Below are positions 33,415 to 42,633 of a stretch of DNA of 64,000 nt, piece after piece. A program made the position numbers and the translations under genes. The notes beneath the pieces were generated by a model that saw nothing but the letters and a program-made list of their open reading frames with translations, was not told the DNA's origin and searched no databases. Position 1 is the first letter of the stretch, and every line of letters starts with the position of its first letter. The stretch covers positions 930,001-994,000 of the forward strand of contig NZ_ATXE01000001.1 of the NCBI RefSeq assembly GCF_000421525.1, given 5' to 3'. The DNA is from Aestuariimicrobium kwangyangense DSM 21549 (GTDB taxonomy: Bacteria; Actinomycetota; Actinomycetes; Propionibacteriales; Propionibacteriaceae).

Positions 33415-33429
33415 CCCCCGACGCGGGGG
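33415..33429. terminator. Short CCCCCG hairpin between convergent genes
   Basis: CCCCCG pairs with CGGGGG around ACG. Lies between the small membrane gene and the cupin gene. Confidence 0.4.
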
Positions 33430-33435
33430 CCCGAC

Positions 33436-33798
33436 TCAGGTGCGCAGGTCGACGATGTCGATGGAAACCTCGACAGCAGGCACACGTCCTCGGTTCTCGA
33501 GCCAGTGCTCGGTCGTGTGGTCCTCGGGCCAACCCAGACCCGGCCCGTAGTCCGTGGCGCTGCCGTCGCGGAGGTCGGTGATCGTCCCCTCGAGCACGTA
33601 GACCACGCCCGGACGGCCAACGTGGTCGTGGATCGGGCCGAAGATCGCCCCCGGGGCCATGGTCACCCGTCGCAGCCTCAGTTGAAGGCCGTCCATCCCC
33701 TCGACCTCGGGGCCGAGATCGATGTCGCTGAGGGTCTCGACGCTCACCCCGGTGGTGGGGGAGTGTCGGTGGTCGGAAGGTTCGGTCGGGGTGGACAT
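33436..33798 (-). CDS. Cupin-domain protein
   Basis: 120 residues forming one small beta-barrel. The metal-binding motif 1 is PIHDHVGRPGVVYVLEG (about 55-71) and motif 2 is PEDHTTEHWLENRG. It may be an enzyme or a metabolite sensor. No substrate can be named. The ATG at 33798 follows CATGAT by 6 bases. It is followed by the accessory sugar locus but faces the same way; a link is only positional. Confidence 0.8.
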   Translation of the reverse strand: MSTPTEPSDHRHSPTTGVSVETLSDIDLGPEVEGMDGLQLRLRRVTMAPGAIFGPIHDHVGRPGVVYVLEGTITDLRDGSATDYGPGLGWPEDHTTEHWLENRGRVPAVEVSIDIVDLRT

Positions 33799-33856
33799 GC
33801 TCGCATCATGCGCCTGCCCGGGGTCGATGTCGATGGCTGGCGGTCATCGGTCGGGC

Positions 33857-34627
33857 CTAACCGCCGGCGATCACCTGCTTGATCTCGTCCACGCGTGCGA
33901 TCAATCCCGACAGGGGGGTGCGGAACACCACCCCCGAGACGCTGACGGCACCCGACGGACGAGTGGGGGAGTTCAGGTAGGCGGCGACCGCCACGCAGTT
34001 GATGCCCACCTCGTTCTCCTGGTCATCGGTGGCGTACCCGAGGTCGCGCACCTCCTCCAGGGCCTCGTGCAGTCTCAGTGGATCGGTGATGGAGTGCGGG
34101 GTGCGTCCTTCGAGGGGCGCGGCCCCGACCCAGCGGAACAGTTGCTCGCGGGTGGTCACCTGATGGGCCAAAAGCAGTTTGCCGACAGCGGTCAGGTGGG
34201 CGGGGTTGCGTCCGCCGATGGCCGAGGTCAGGCGGACCCCACCGCGTGGGGGGTCGGCCTTCGACCGGTAGACGACCGATCGTCCGTCGAGCACCGCGTA
34301 GTGGGCCGTCTCCCCGAACCGTGACGCCAACTCGGTCAGGATCGGACGAACCCGGAGGTGGTCGGGACGGGCCTCCTGGTGCTGGAACGCGAGCCTGAGG
34401 TACTCGTCGCCCAACAGGTAGTGCCCATGACCGGTGGTGGTGGCGAAGCCGACCCGGCGCAGGGTGGTGAGGGCGCGGTGGACCGTCGACTTGGGGCTGT
34501 CGAGTTGGGTGGCGAGATCGTCGAGTGAGACGCCGTCGGGTTGCTCGGCGAGCAGCACGAGCACAGCGAGCACGCGCTCTGCCCCCACCACCTTCTCCTG
34601 CTTGTCGGCGGGTGTCGTATCGCTCAC
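33857..34627 (-). CDS. IclR-family transcriptional regulator of the sugar locus
   Basis: 256 residues: N-terminal winged helix (about 10-75, LDSPKSTVHRALTTLRRVG) and C-terminal effector domain (about 80-250, LTAVGKLLLAHQ, DDQENEVGINCVAV). Effectors of the family are often small sugar acids or aromatic acids. The GTG start overlaps the alpha-galactosidase stop by four bases (GTGA), so it is the last gene of the ABC/hydrolase operon. Candidate operators are TGGAAC-type sites at 40399-40414 and in the 39486-39607 gap. Confidence 0.9.
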   Translation of the reverse strand: MSDTTPADKQEKVVGAERVLAVLVLLAEQPDGVSLDDLATQLDSPKSTVHRALTTLRRVGFATTTGHGHYLLGDEYLRLAFQHQEARPDHLRVRPILTELASRFGETAHYAVLDGRSVVYRSKADPPRGGVRLTSAIGGRNPAHLTAVGKLLLAHQVTTREQLFRWVGAAPLEGRTPHSITDPLRLHEALEEVRDLGYATDDQENEVGINCVAVAAYLNSPTRPSGAVSVSGVVFRTPLSGLIARVDEIKQVIAGG

Positions 34628-36354
34628 GGGAACCATTCCACCAGCCACAGGGCCGAGTCGTGCTCGCGGGGTGGCAGCGGGAGCCCCGTACGGGTCAGTT
34701 CGTCCGAGGTCAGCTCCACCGGCTCGCCGGATCCCCGAGGGAGCGGTGTCACCCGGTGGCGGCCCTTCTGCAGCCCCTGGGGTACCACCGGTTCCCACTC
34801 CCACGCCGGAGGGAGCCTGAACCCGACAACCAGTCGGGTGGCTCCGTCCACGAGCTGGAAGGCTGGGGTCCGATGTCCCTGTTCGTCCATCAACGGTTGG
34901 GGAGTGATCGCGCTGAGACTCCCGTTCTCGAGCAGCGGCCTGACCCATTCCTTCCACACGGCCACGTGGGCGGCGAGGCGCTCCTTGAGGTCGGGTCGCA
35001 TCTCGGTCAGTCGCGCACTGACCCCGAACCGGTGCAGCAGTGCCGCCCGCACCTTCGTGTCGAAGGCCGTTGACCGGAGCAGGGTGCCCGAGTAGTCGAC
35101 CTTCTGGAACCTGTGCTCGCCCCTCCACTCGCTCTGCATCCAGTGCAGGATCTGTCTGGCGGGCAGCAGTTGGCTGGCGCCCCACAGCACGGCCAGGTGG
35201 TGTTCGGTCCAGTCGGGGTCGGAGAGGAAGAACGCGTCGACGTGCTCGGCGAGGCCCGCATCGATGCGCAGGCCACCCGAGGCGCAGGCCTCCCACACCG
35301 TGTCGGGGAAGAGCTCATGCAACTCGTCGAAGAGCCGGTAGAGCGCCAGGTAGTGCTGGACGAGACCGTCCTCGGACCCGTGGCCGTGGTCGGTACGTCG
35401 ACACCCCCGCCCCGGGTCGAGGTTGAAGTCCCACTTGATCCAGCGGGCCCGGGTGGTCGTCGCGAGTTGGACGACCTGGTTCCTCACCCGCTCCAAACCC
35501 GCCGCCGACCCCAGACAGACGTTCCCGAGGGAGGTGCCGTGCTCGTCGCGGGCGACGATCTCGGGCAGCTCGATGCTGACGGCGGCGTCCTCTCCGAGGG
35601 CCTCGGCCTCGATCCACACCCCGAAGTCGATGCCCAGGTCACGGGTGCGGTCGGCCAACCAGGCCAGGCCGTGGGGGAAGCGGGCGTTGTTGACCAGGTG
35701 CCAGTCACCCCTGACCCGGTACCACTCCGTGTCACCGTCGGCCCCGAACCAGCCGGCGTCGAGCACGGCCACCTCGAGCCCCAGTTCGGCGGCGACGGCG
35801 GCGTTGGCGAGGAAGACGTCCTCATTGATCTCCGCGTCCTCGTAGGGCCACCAGTGGTTCCACTCCGTCAACAGCGGCGCCCGCCGTGGCGCGGCGCCCA
35901 TCAGCGCCCCCGTCAGGCACACTCCCGCTGACCCGCGGGTCGCGCCGTGGGCGATGGTCAGGGCCGGGCTCGCTGCCCCGGCCCCCACGTGGTCGGGGAA
36001 GGTGATGGTGACCAGGCACCCGTCCGCAGTGCGTGCGGCCGTGGCTGCCCAGTTGCCGCTCCAGTGCCAGGTCAGCGTCCACCACCCTTCGTCGGTCTCG
36101 ATCCCCAGCCACGGGACCGCTCCCTGGCTCGATCGTCCGGATTCGACCCCGAGCGTGAGTTCTCGCTCGCCGCCCACGGGTCGGAACTCCAGTCCCCAGG
36201 AGGAGGTGAAGCCATGCACTGCCCGCACGGTGGCGGGCAGCGTCACCTCCACGGAGGCGACACGGTCGTCGGTGGTCACTCGGTAGGCCCCGTCGAGAGG
36301 CTCGACCCGCCACGGGGCAGCCACCCGGGGACCGGGTCGGGTTGAGGTGTTCAT
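34624..36354 (-). CDS. Clan GH-D glycosidase, alpha-galactosidase-like (GH36)
   Basis: 576 residues, closer to short GH36 enzymes such as Thermotoga GalA than to the about 720-residue type. An N-terminal beta-sandwich (about 10-155) precedes a barrel with TEWNHWWPYE, LDAGWFGADGD, the nucleophile in WIKWDFN (D309) and the acid/base in ASGGLRID (D365). It lacks a signal peptide, so it acts after uptake by the adjacent ABC importer. It releases alpha-galactose or a related sugar. Starts 16 bases after the binding-protein gene on the same strand. Exact substrate unknown. Confidence 0.85.
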   Translation of the reverse strand: MNTSTRPGPRVAAPWRVEPLDGAYRVTTDDRVASVEVTLPATVRAVHGFTSSWGLEFRPVGGERELTLGVESGRSSQGAVPWLGIETDEGWWTLTWHWSGNWAATAARTADGCLVTITFPDHVGAGAASPALTIAHGATRGSAGVCLTGALMGAAPRRAPLLTEWNHWWPYEDAEINEDVFLANAAVAAELGLEVAVLDAGWFGADGDTEWYRVRGDWHLVNNARFPHGLAWLADRTRDLGIDFGVWIEAEALGEDAAVSIELPEIVARDEHGTSLGNVCLGSAAGLERVRNQVVQLATTTRARWIKWDFNLDPGRGCRRTDHGHGSEDGLVQHYLALYRLFDELHELFPDTVWEACASGGLRIDAGLAEHVDAFFLSDPDWTEHHLAVLWGASQLLPARQILHWMQSEWRGEHRFQKVDYSGTLLRSTAFDTKVRAALLHRFGVSARLTEMRPDLKERLAAHVAVWKEWVRPLLENGSLSAITPQPLMDEQGHRTPAFQLVDGATRLVVGFRLPPAWEWEPVVPQGLQKGRHRVTPLPRGSGEPVELTSDELTRTGLPLPPREHDSALWLVEWFP

Positions 36355-36370
36355 CGTGTGCGGTTCCGGC

Positions 36371-37711
36371 TCACAGCTTCGCCGTCGCCATCTCCTGAAT
36401 CTTCTGGGCCACCTGTTCGGGAGTCTTGCGGTTGAAGTAGAGGTCGTCGAGGTTGACGCCGAAGACCTGGTTGAAGATCTCCTGCATGTTGGCGGTGTAG
36501 ATGTCGCCGATCTTCGCGTTCTCGATGTCCTTGAAGGCGCTCGCGAAACCTGCCGGCATGCCAGCCAGCATGTCCTTGGAATTCCTGGCCTCGTTGCTGA
36601 TCGGGATCCAGTCGTGGTTCTTGGCCATCTGCGGCTGGAAGGTGGTCGCGCTCCACGTGGCGAAGGTCTCGGCCGCGGTCTTGGCCGCCGTCTTCTTCGG
36701 GATCACCCATCCACCCAACCAGTAGGGGGCGACCCGCTTGCCCTTCCACAGCGGAATGGCGGTCATGTCCCACTTCGCCTTCATCTGCTGGTAACCCGAA
36801 ATGGCCCACGTGCCATCACACATCATCGAGATGGCACCGGACGAGAAGTTGGCGCCCGCCTGGTTGAGGGCGTTGCGCTCCTCGGGCCGAGGAGCGATGT
36901 GCTTGTCCCACATCAGGTCCTGGGTGAACTTCATCGCCTCGATCGTGGCGGGGTCGGTCATCTGGAACTTGGTGGGTTCGAGGGCCTTGTCGACCCACGA
37001 CGAACCCGCGGCCCAGCTCAGCGACTGCAGGCCCCACCAGACTCCGAGGGTTCCGATGTCGAGTCCCCACTGGGTCACCTTGCTCCCGGAGGTCTTCTTC
37101 AACTTGCCTGCGGCCGTGACGACGTCGTCCCAGCTCCAGGTCTCGTCGGGGTACTTGAGCCCGGCGGCGTCGAAGTGGTCCTTGTTGTAGAACAACGACA
37201 TCGACTGGATGTTCTCGGGCACGGCGTAGAGGTTCTTGCCGTCGAAGCGCCACGGGTCGAACAGGGCACTGGGGAACTTCGTGGTGTCGGCGAGGGCGGT
37301 GGTGTTGATCACCGGCTGCACGTTCTCGACCAGGTTCTTCTTGTAGTGGGCGTAGGCCTGCACATCCCAGTAGTAGATGTCGAAGGGTTTGCCGGCCGCG
37401 TACTGCAACTGCGCCTTCTGCCAGTACTGGTCATAGGGCAGGAAGTTCATCTTGGCCGTGAACCGACCCTTGTACTGCTCGTTGAACAGGGCGACGCGCT
37501 TCTTGAAGTTGTCGTCGATCGTGGGTCCGTTCGACCAGCAGTAGACGGTGAGTTCCTTCGCCCCCTCGATCGGCTGGTTGCTGGATCCCGGCGAGACGGT
37601 CGGGGTGGACTGGGAGGAACCGTTGTCGTTCGAGCACCCCACCAGTCCGGCGGTGGCGCCGATGCCGAGGCCGCCGAGGACGGCACGGCGGGAGATCTCC
37701 GAGATGGTCAT
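36371..37711 (-). CDS. ABC sugar-binding lipoprotein
   Basis: 446 residues, family 1 extracellular solute-binding protein. The N-terminus carries both a twin-arginine-like SRRAVLGG and a lipobox LVGC (C26), so it is exported and lipid-anchored, perhaps through Tat. The mature protein has the two-lobed fold (YAVPENIQSMSLFYNKDHF, GGWVIPKKTAAK). It delivers a sugar or oligosaccharide to the two permeases encoded just upstream. The ATG at 37711 fits the signal peptide; AAAGG lies before it. Substrate likely an alpha-galactoside (inference). Confidence 0.93.
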   Translation of the reverse strand: MTISEISRRAVLGGLGIGATAGLVGCSNDNGSSQSTPTVSPGSSNQPIEGAKELTVYCWSNGPTIDDNFKKRVALFNEQYKGRFTAKMNFLPYDQYWQKAQLQYAAGKPFDIYYWDVQAYAHYKKNLVENVQPVINTTALADTTKFPSALFDPWRFDGKNLYAVPENIQSMSLFYNKDHFDAAGLKYPDETWSWDDVVTAAGKLKKTSGSKVTQWGLDIGTLGVWWGLQSLSWAAGSSWVDKALEPTKFQMTDPATIEAMKFTQDLMWDKHIAPRPEERNALNQAGANFSSGAISMMCDGTWAISGYQQMKAKWDMTAIPLWKGKRVAPYWLGGWVIPKKTAAKTAAETFATWSATTFQPQMAKNHDWIPISNEARNSKDMLAGMPAGFASAFKDIENAKIGDIYTANMQEIFNQVFGVNLDDLYFNRKTPEQVAQKIQEMATAKL

Positions 37712-37731
37712 GATGGGACCTTTCGCACTAG

Positions 37732-38577
37732 TCACTTGTTGACCCCACTGAGCACGATGCCGCGGACGAAGTACCGCTGCGCCAGTAGGAAGACGACGAT
37801 GGATGGGAGCGCCGCGATGGTCGTCGCCGCCATCATCAGGTGCATCTGAGGGCCGATTCGTGGTGAACCGCTGAAGTAGGAGAGGGCGACCGCGATGGTC
37901 TGCTTGCTCTCGTCGGTGAGGTAGATGACGGGGCCGAAGAAGTCGTTGTAGGCACCCACGAACGTGAACACCGTCACGGTGGCGATGACGGGAAACGACA
38001 GGGGCACGAACATGCTCCACCAGATGCGCAGGTAACTGGCGCCGTCGATACGCGCAGCCTCTTCGACCTCGCGCGGGATGGACAGGTAGAACTGGCGGAA
38101 CAGGAAGATGAAGAAGGCCGATCCGAAGAAGGCGGGCACCACCAGGGGGGCGAAGGTGTTCAACCAGCCGAGTTTGTTGAACATGATGTAGGTGGGCACC
38201 AGGGTGACGGTGCTCGGCAACATCAGGGTGGCCATGAGCAGGGTGAACCAGAACTTCTTGCCGGGGGCCCTGAGGCGTGCGAACCCGTAGGCGGCGAAGG
38301 AGCACGACAGCAGAGTTCCCAACACGGTGAGGCCGACGATGGTCGCGGTGTTGAGGATGAACCGCTGGAAGGGCACCAGGCGCATGACCTCCGCGTAGTT
38401 GCCCCACTGGGGGCTGAACAGCCACACGGGCGGTGTCTTGAAGACCTCGTCGGCCGACTTCAGGGAGGTCAGGGCCATCCAGATCACGGGCAACAGGACG
38501 AAGAAACACCCCACCGAGAGCAGTGCCACCCGAAACGTGGAATTGAGCAGGTGTCTGGTGCGCTTGGTCGCCGGCAT
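37732..38577 (-). CDS. ABC sugar permease, MalG-type
   Basis: 281 residues, six helices, with the EAA loop EEAARIDGASYLRIWWSMFVP (about residues 170-190) that docks the ATPase. The start ATG shares one base with the preceding stop (TGATG), so it is coupled to the MalF-type gene. The ATPase subunit is not in the locus and is probably a shared MsiK-like protein elsewhere. Confidence 0.93.
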   Translation of the reverse strand: MPATKRTRHLLNSTFRVALLSVGCFFVLLPVIWMALTSLKSADEVFKTPPVWLFSPQWGNYAEVMRLVPFQRFILNTATIVGLTVLGTLLSCSFAAYGFARLRAPGKKFWFTLLMATLMLPSTVTLVPTYIMFNKLGWLNTFAPLVVPAFFGSAFFIFLFRQFYLSIPREVEEAARIDGASYLRIWWSMFVPLSFPVIATVTVFTFVGAYNDFFGPVIYLTDESKQTIAVALSYFSGSPRIGPQMHLMMAATTIAALPSIVVFLLAQRYFVRGIVLSGVNK

Positions 38578-39485
38578 CAGTTCTCACCCGCCTCGGTGTG
38601 CACCCACACGGGCGTCGACTTGAACACGAGCAGGGTGAGCACCATCACGAGGGCGAAGGCGACCCAGGCGATGGCCGCGGCATAGCCCATCTTCAAGTAG
38701 GTGAAGGCGTTCTGGTACAGGTACAGGGGCAACAACATGGTCGAGTTGTTGGGGCCGCCGTTGGTGAGGACGAAGGGTTCAGCGAACACCTGCAGGCTGC
38801 CGATGATGCCCATCACGAGGTTGAAGAAGGTGACGTTCGACAGCATCGGCAACGTGATGTACCACTGCTGGCGAAGGGTGCTGGCCCCGTCGACGCGGGC
38901 GGCCTCGTACAGGTCGGTGGGCAGGCTCTGGAGGCCCGCGAGATAGATCAGCATGGTGCCGCCGAAACCCCACACGCTCATGAAGATGAGGCTTCGCAGG
39001 GCCCATCGTTCGTCCGTGAGCCATGCCGGTCCGTCGATGCCCAACCATCCCAGGACGACGTTGATCAGGCCGTACTCGCCGTTGTACATCCACCGCCAGA
39101 CCATGGCGACTGCGACGCCACTGATGACACTGGGCAGGTAGTAGGCCGAGCGGAAGAATCCCATCACGGGAAGCTTGCTGTTCAACAACATCGCCAACAG
39201 CAGGGCCACCACCATGGTGATCGGCACGCTGATGACGGAGTAGGTGAGGGAGACCCTCAGCGACTTGAGGAACAGCGGGTCCCTGACGAGGGTGGCGTAG
39301 TTGTCACCGCCCACCCAGGTCGGGGACGAGAGCATGTCGTACTGGGTGAAGCTGAGCACCAGCGAGGCGACCATGGGGCCCAGCGAGAACAACAGGAGCC
39401 CGATGATGGCCGGCGACATGAACATGTACGCGGCTGCCGCCTCACGTCTTCTGGTCGTGCTCGACCGGGCCCTCGTCGACCTCAC
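38577..39485 (-). CDS. ABC sugar permease, MalF-type
   Basis: 302 residues, six helices after a basic N-terminus (RSTRARSSTTRRRE), with EAA loop YEAARVDGASTLRQQWYITLP. It pairs with the MalG-type subunit. First gene of the ABC/hydrolase/regulator operon. GTG start at 39485; a GAGG lies near. The upstream gap (39486-39607) holds a TGGAAC half-site that may bind the IclR regulator. Confidence 0.92.
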   Translation of the reverse strand: MRSTRARSSTTRRREAAAAYMFMSPAIIGLLLFSLGPMVASLVLSFTQYDMLSSPTWVGGDNYATLVRDPLFLKSLRVSLTYSVISVPITMVVALLLAMLLNSKLPVMGFFRSAYYLPSVISGVAVAMVWRWMYNGEYGLINVVLGWLGIDGPAWLTDERWALRSLIFMSVWGFGGTMLIYLAGLQSLPTDLYEAARVDGASTLRQQWYITLPMLSNVTFFNLVMGIIGSLQVFAEPFVLTNGGPNNSTMLLPLYLYQNAFTYLKMGYAAAIAWVAFALVMVLTLLVFKSTPVWVHTEAGEN

Positions 39486-39607
39486 TGTCGCCTCGTCTCA
39501 TTCCGATTGATGGAACTAAGTGCTGGGATGCGGAATATCGGCACTATGGCACGGGCTCGATGCGGTGGTCAACGGTTTGGGCCACATCCTGATCCGGTGC
39601 CGACCGT

Positions 39608-40384
39608 TCAGTCGTGCGGGGGGTAGGCGAACACCCGGGCGGATGCTCCTCCGTCGACTCCGAGGCTCTGGCCGTTGACCATGGCGCTGTCGGGCCCGAG
39701 CAGGAAGGCGACCACGGTTCCGACCTCCCGCGGATCGACCAGGCGTCCTTGTGGGTGGAGGGCTGCGTATTCGGCGAGCAGCGCCTCCGGGTCGTCCGAG
39801 GCGTCCAGGAAGGTCCGGGTCAACGGGGTCATGACAGCACCGGGCCGGACGGCGTTGGTGCGGATGCCGTGGGCTCCCTCGTCCACGGCGAGTTGGCGGG
39901 TGAGGGCATCGATGCCTCCCTTGGTCGCGGCGTAGACGAACGAATCGGGAAACCCGGCGCCTGCGTGGATGCTCGAGATGTTCACGATCGACCCCCGCTC
40001 CCTGCCGGGCGCCACATCGTGGGCCAGGAACTGCTCCACGGCCACGGCGCAGCCGCGTAGCGTGCCGCCCAGGTTCACGGCAACGATGCGTTCCAGTGCG
40101 GCCTCGTCCAGACTGCGCGCCGAGGTGGGCTGCTCGACCCCGGCGTTGTTGACCCACCCGCGCAGCGGCGCCAGTTCGAGCGCGCGAGTCGCAGCCCGGG
40201 TCAGGTCGACCCGTGACCTGACGTCGCCCACCACGGCGGTGATGCCCAGGTCCGAGGCGGTGGCCGACAGGGCGCCGCCCTCGACGTCGAGGCCGACGAC
40301 GGACCACCCCTGATCGACCAGGACTGCAGCGATCCCGCGTCCGATGCCCTGGGCGGCGCCGGTGACCACCACGCTTCGATTCAT
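39608..40384 (-). CDS. SDR-family dehydrogenase 1
   Basis: 258 residues, NAD(P) Rossmann fold with VVVTGAAQGIGRG (about 5-17), NNAGV, and catalytic Ser-Tyr-Lys (NISSIHAG ... FVYAATKGG). In this locus it may oxidise an aldose or its derivative to a lactone, as L-fucose or galactose dehydrogenases do (inference). ATG with AAGGAG upstream. Divergent from the epimerase-like gene; the gap contains a candidate operator. Confidence 0.88.
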   Translation of the reverse strand: MNRSVVVTGAAQGIGRGIAAVLVDQGWSVVGLDVEGGALSATASDLGITAVVGDVRSRVDLTRAATRALELAPLRGWVNNAGVEQPTSARSLDEAALERIVAVNLGGTLRGCAVAVEQFLAHDVAPGRERGSIVNISSIHAGAGFPDSFVYAATKGGIDALTRQLAVDEGAHGIRTNAVRPGAVMTPLTRTFLDASDDPEALLAEYAALHPQGRLVDPREVGTVVAFLLGPDSAMVNGQSLGVDGGASARVFAYPPHD

Positions 40385-40398
40385 CCCAACTCCTTGAA

Positions 40399-40414
40399 GG
40401 TTGTTCCAACTACC
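40399..40414. promoter_or_regulatory. Candidate operator palindrome
   Basis: GGTTGTTCCAACTACC is a 16-bp palindrome with one mismatch pair, placed between two divergent catabolic starts (40384 and 40479). The 39486-39607 gap has a related TGGAACTA site. A match for an IclR-type site is plausible but unproven. Confidence 0.4.
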
Positions 40415-40478
40415 TGCATTCTGTCGTCATGACAGTGACACGGGAAGTGGTCGAGTCACGCTGCCTCGCCGAGCCGCG

Positions 40479-41438
40479 ATGACCATCATCGACGAACACC
40501 TGTCGGTCCACGGGCTGGAGGCCATTGAACTCGACAACGGACGGCTGCGGGTGCTGGTGCTGCCCACGGCCGGAGGACGGGTGTGGCAGGTGCAGTGCCT
40601 GCGGACGGGCCGGCGACTGTTGTGGAACAACCCCAGAATCGCGCCTGGCAGACTGCCGATCGGGAGCCGGTTCGATGACACCTTCTCGGGAGGCTGGGAC
40701 GAGTTGTTCCCCAATGACCTCCCCGAGACCCTCGCCGGTGAGGACTTCCCCGACCACGGCGAGCTGTGGACCGCCTCCTGGGCATGGCGGACGCAGCTGG
40801 ACGAGCACGGCGATGCCTCGGTTGAGCTCACCCTGGAGACCCCCATCAGCCAGTGCCGGTTCCGCAAGCTCATTCGGCTCAGATCGGGCTCCGACCGTCT
40901 CGAGGTCGAGGAGGAGGTCACCAATGTCGGACCGCGCGACCTGCCGGCCCTGTGGAAGCAGCACCTGGCGCTGGCCGTGGCAGAGGGTGACCACATCGAG
41001 TTGCCCGGTGGCCGAGCAGAACTCGCCGACTGGGGGAGTCCGCGGGCCGGTGTGCCGGGGGTCGTCTACGACTGGCCCACCTTGGAGGGGCACGACCTGA
41101 GCAGCGTGCCGGCGGCCGGCCCGGCCGTGGAGTTCCAGTACGTCACCCAGCTTCCTGAGACCTGGTGTGGCCTGCGCCATCGCGGCGGTGGAGGACTGCG
41201 CCTCCAATGGTGCTCCGACCAGGTCGACTCGGTCTGGTTGTTCGCGAGCCACGGGGGATGGCGTGGGATCAGGACCGTCGTGCTCGAACCGTGCACCGGC
41301 TGGCCGCTGTCGGTCTCGGCGGGCGTCGAGGCGGGCACGCACCGCGTGCTCCACCCCGGTGAGACCTGGAAGCTGACCATGCGCCTGGGCGTCCACGAGG
41401 ACGAGATGCCCACCACCCCTCCGAAGGACCATCCATGA
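40479..41438 (+). CDS. Aldose 1-epimerase-superfamily protein
   Basis: 319 residues, beta-sandwich galactose-mutarotase-like fold, with DELFPNDLPETL, LWKQHLALAVAEGD and C-terminal VLEPCTGWPLSV. It may interconvert sugar anomers or act on a uronate or lactone. The ATG at 40479 has only a weak ribosome site; an ATG at 40430 is out of frame. The last four bases overlap the dehydratase (ATGA), so these genes are co-translated. Confidence 0.78.
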   Translation: MTIIDEHLSVHGLEAIELDNGRLRVLVLPTAGGRVWQVQCLRTGRRLLWNNPRIAPGRLPIGSRFDDTFSGGWDELFPNDLPETLAGEDFPDHGELWTASWAWRTQLDEHGDASVELTLETPISQCRFRKLIRLRSGSDRLEVEEEVTNVGPRDLPALWKQHLALAVAEGDHIELPGGRAELADWGSPRAGVPGVVYDWPTLEGHDLSSVPAAGPAVEFQYVTQLPETWCGLRHRGGGGLRLQWCSDQVDSVWLFASHGGWRGIRTVVLEPCTGWPLSVSAGVEAGTHRVLHPGETWKLTMRLGVHEDEMPTTPPKDHP

Positions 41439-42622
41439 CCACGACCATCGAGGCCGTCGACCTCTTCTACCTCTCGATGCCTGAGGTGCTCGACATCGGC
41501 GACGGCAGCCAGGACATGTGCCTCGTGCGGGTGCGGGCCGGCGGACACACCGGGTGGGGGGAGTGTGAGGCGGCGCCCCTGCCGACGATCGCGGCGCTCA
41601 TCTGCCCGCTGTCACACTCCGCTTGCCATCCCGTGATCGACTCCGTGGTCGGCGCGAGGCTCGACGACCCGTCCGACATCGCCGCCATTGGTGTCTCGGT
41701 GCGCGCCAACAGCCTCGACCTGCTGCAGGCCGACCACACCTGGTCGGGGATCGAGATCGCGCTGTGGGACCTGCTGGGACGCCGTTTCGAGGAGCCGGTG
41801 CACCACCTTCTGGGTGCCAGGAACAACCACCCCAAACGTCCGTACGCCTCCGTCCTGTTCGGCGACACCCCCGAGGAGACCTTCGCCAAGGCCCGCGACT
41901 TGGCGGGGGAGGGCTGGACGGCCGCCAAGTTCGGCTGGGGCCCGTTCGGTCGTGGCTCGGTGCAGGCCGATGCCGATCTCGTCGTCGCCGCCCGCGAGGG
42001 TCTGGGGACCGACGCCGATCTGCTGATCGATGCCGGGACCGTCTTCGGGGCCGATGTCGAAGCAGCCACGGCCCGGCTGCCCGCCCTCGAGGCTGCTGCG
42101 GTCACCTGGCTCGAGGAACCGTTCGTCACCGGAGCGCTGGACTCGTACGGACGCCTCGCCACCCGGGCGACGATTGTGCGGCTCGCTGGGGGTGAGGGCG
42201 CCCACCAGCCTCATCAGGCGCGGTTGTTGATCGACCACGGTGCCGTGGGCTTCATCCAGGTCGACACCGGCCGCATCGGTGGCATCCAGGACGCTCGCGA
42301 GGTCGCCCTGCACGCCGCCTCGAGGGGGGTGCGGTACGTCAACCACACCTTCACCTCGCACCTGGCCCTGTCCGCATCGATCCAGCCGTACGTCGACCTC
42401 GGGGATCACGAGCTGTGTGAGTACCCCGCCGAACCCAAGGCCTTGGCCACCGACTGCACCCGCACCCACCTCGTCCCCGGGTCGGACGGACTGGTGAGGG
42501 CGCCAGAGGCGCCCGGGCTGGGCCTCGAGGTCGATGTCGAGGCACTGCGCCCCTACCTCGTCGACGTCGACATCACTGTGGGCGGCAGGGTGCTGTACCG
42601 CACCCCGGCGCTGGAAGCCTGA
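41435..42622 (+). CDS. Enolase-superfamily sugar-acid dehydratase (mandelate racemase-like)
   Basis: 395 residues. The capping domain (1-130) precedes a barrel with K165 (KFGWGP), metal ligands D199 (IDAGT), E227 (LEEP) and E254 (GGEGAH), and H304 (VNHT) as a likely base. This pattern removes water from aldonic acids to give 2-keto-3-deoxy acids. The acid is not known. Joined by overlap to the epimerase-like gene and followed after 11 bases by the second SDR. Confidence 0.88.
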   Translation: MTTTIEAVDLFYLSMPEVLDIGDGSQDMCLVRVRAGGHTGWGECEAAPLPTIAALICPLSHSACHPVIDSVVGARLDDPSDIAAIGVSVRANSLDLLQADHTWSGIEIALWDLLGRRFEEPVHHLLGARNNHPKRPYASVLFGDTPEETFAKARDLAGEGWTAAKFGWGPFGRGSVQADADLVVAAREGLGTDADLLIDAGTVFGADVEAATARLPALEAAAVTWLEEPFVTGALDSYGRLATRATIVRLAGGEGAHQPHQARLLIDHGAVGFIQVDTGRIGGIQDAREVALHAASRGVRYVNHTFTSHLALSASIQPYVDLGDHELCEYPAEPKALATDCTRTHLVPGSDGLVRAPEAPGLGLEVDVEALRPYLVDVDITVGGRVLYRTPALEA

Positions 42623-42633
42623 AGGAGAACGAC

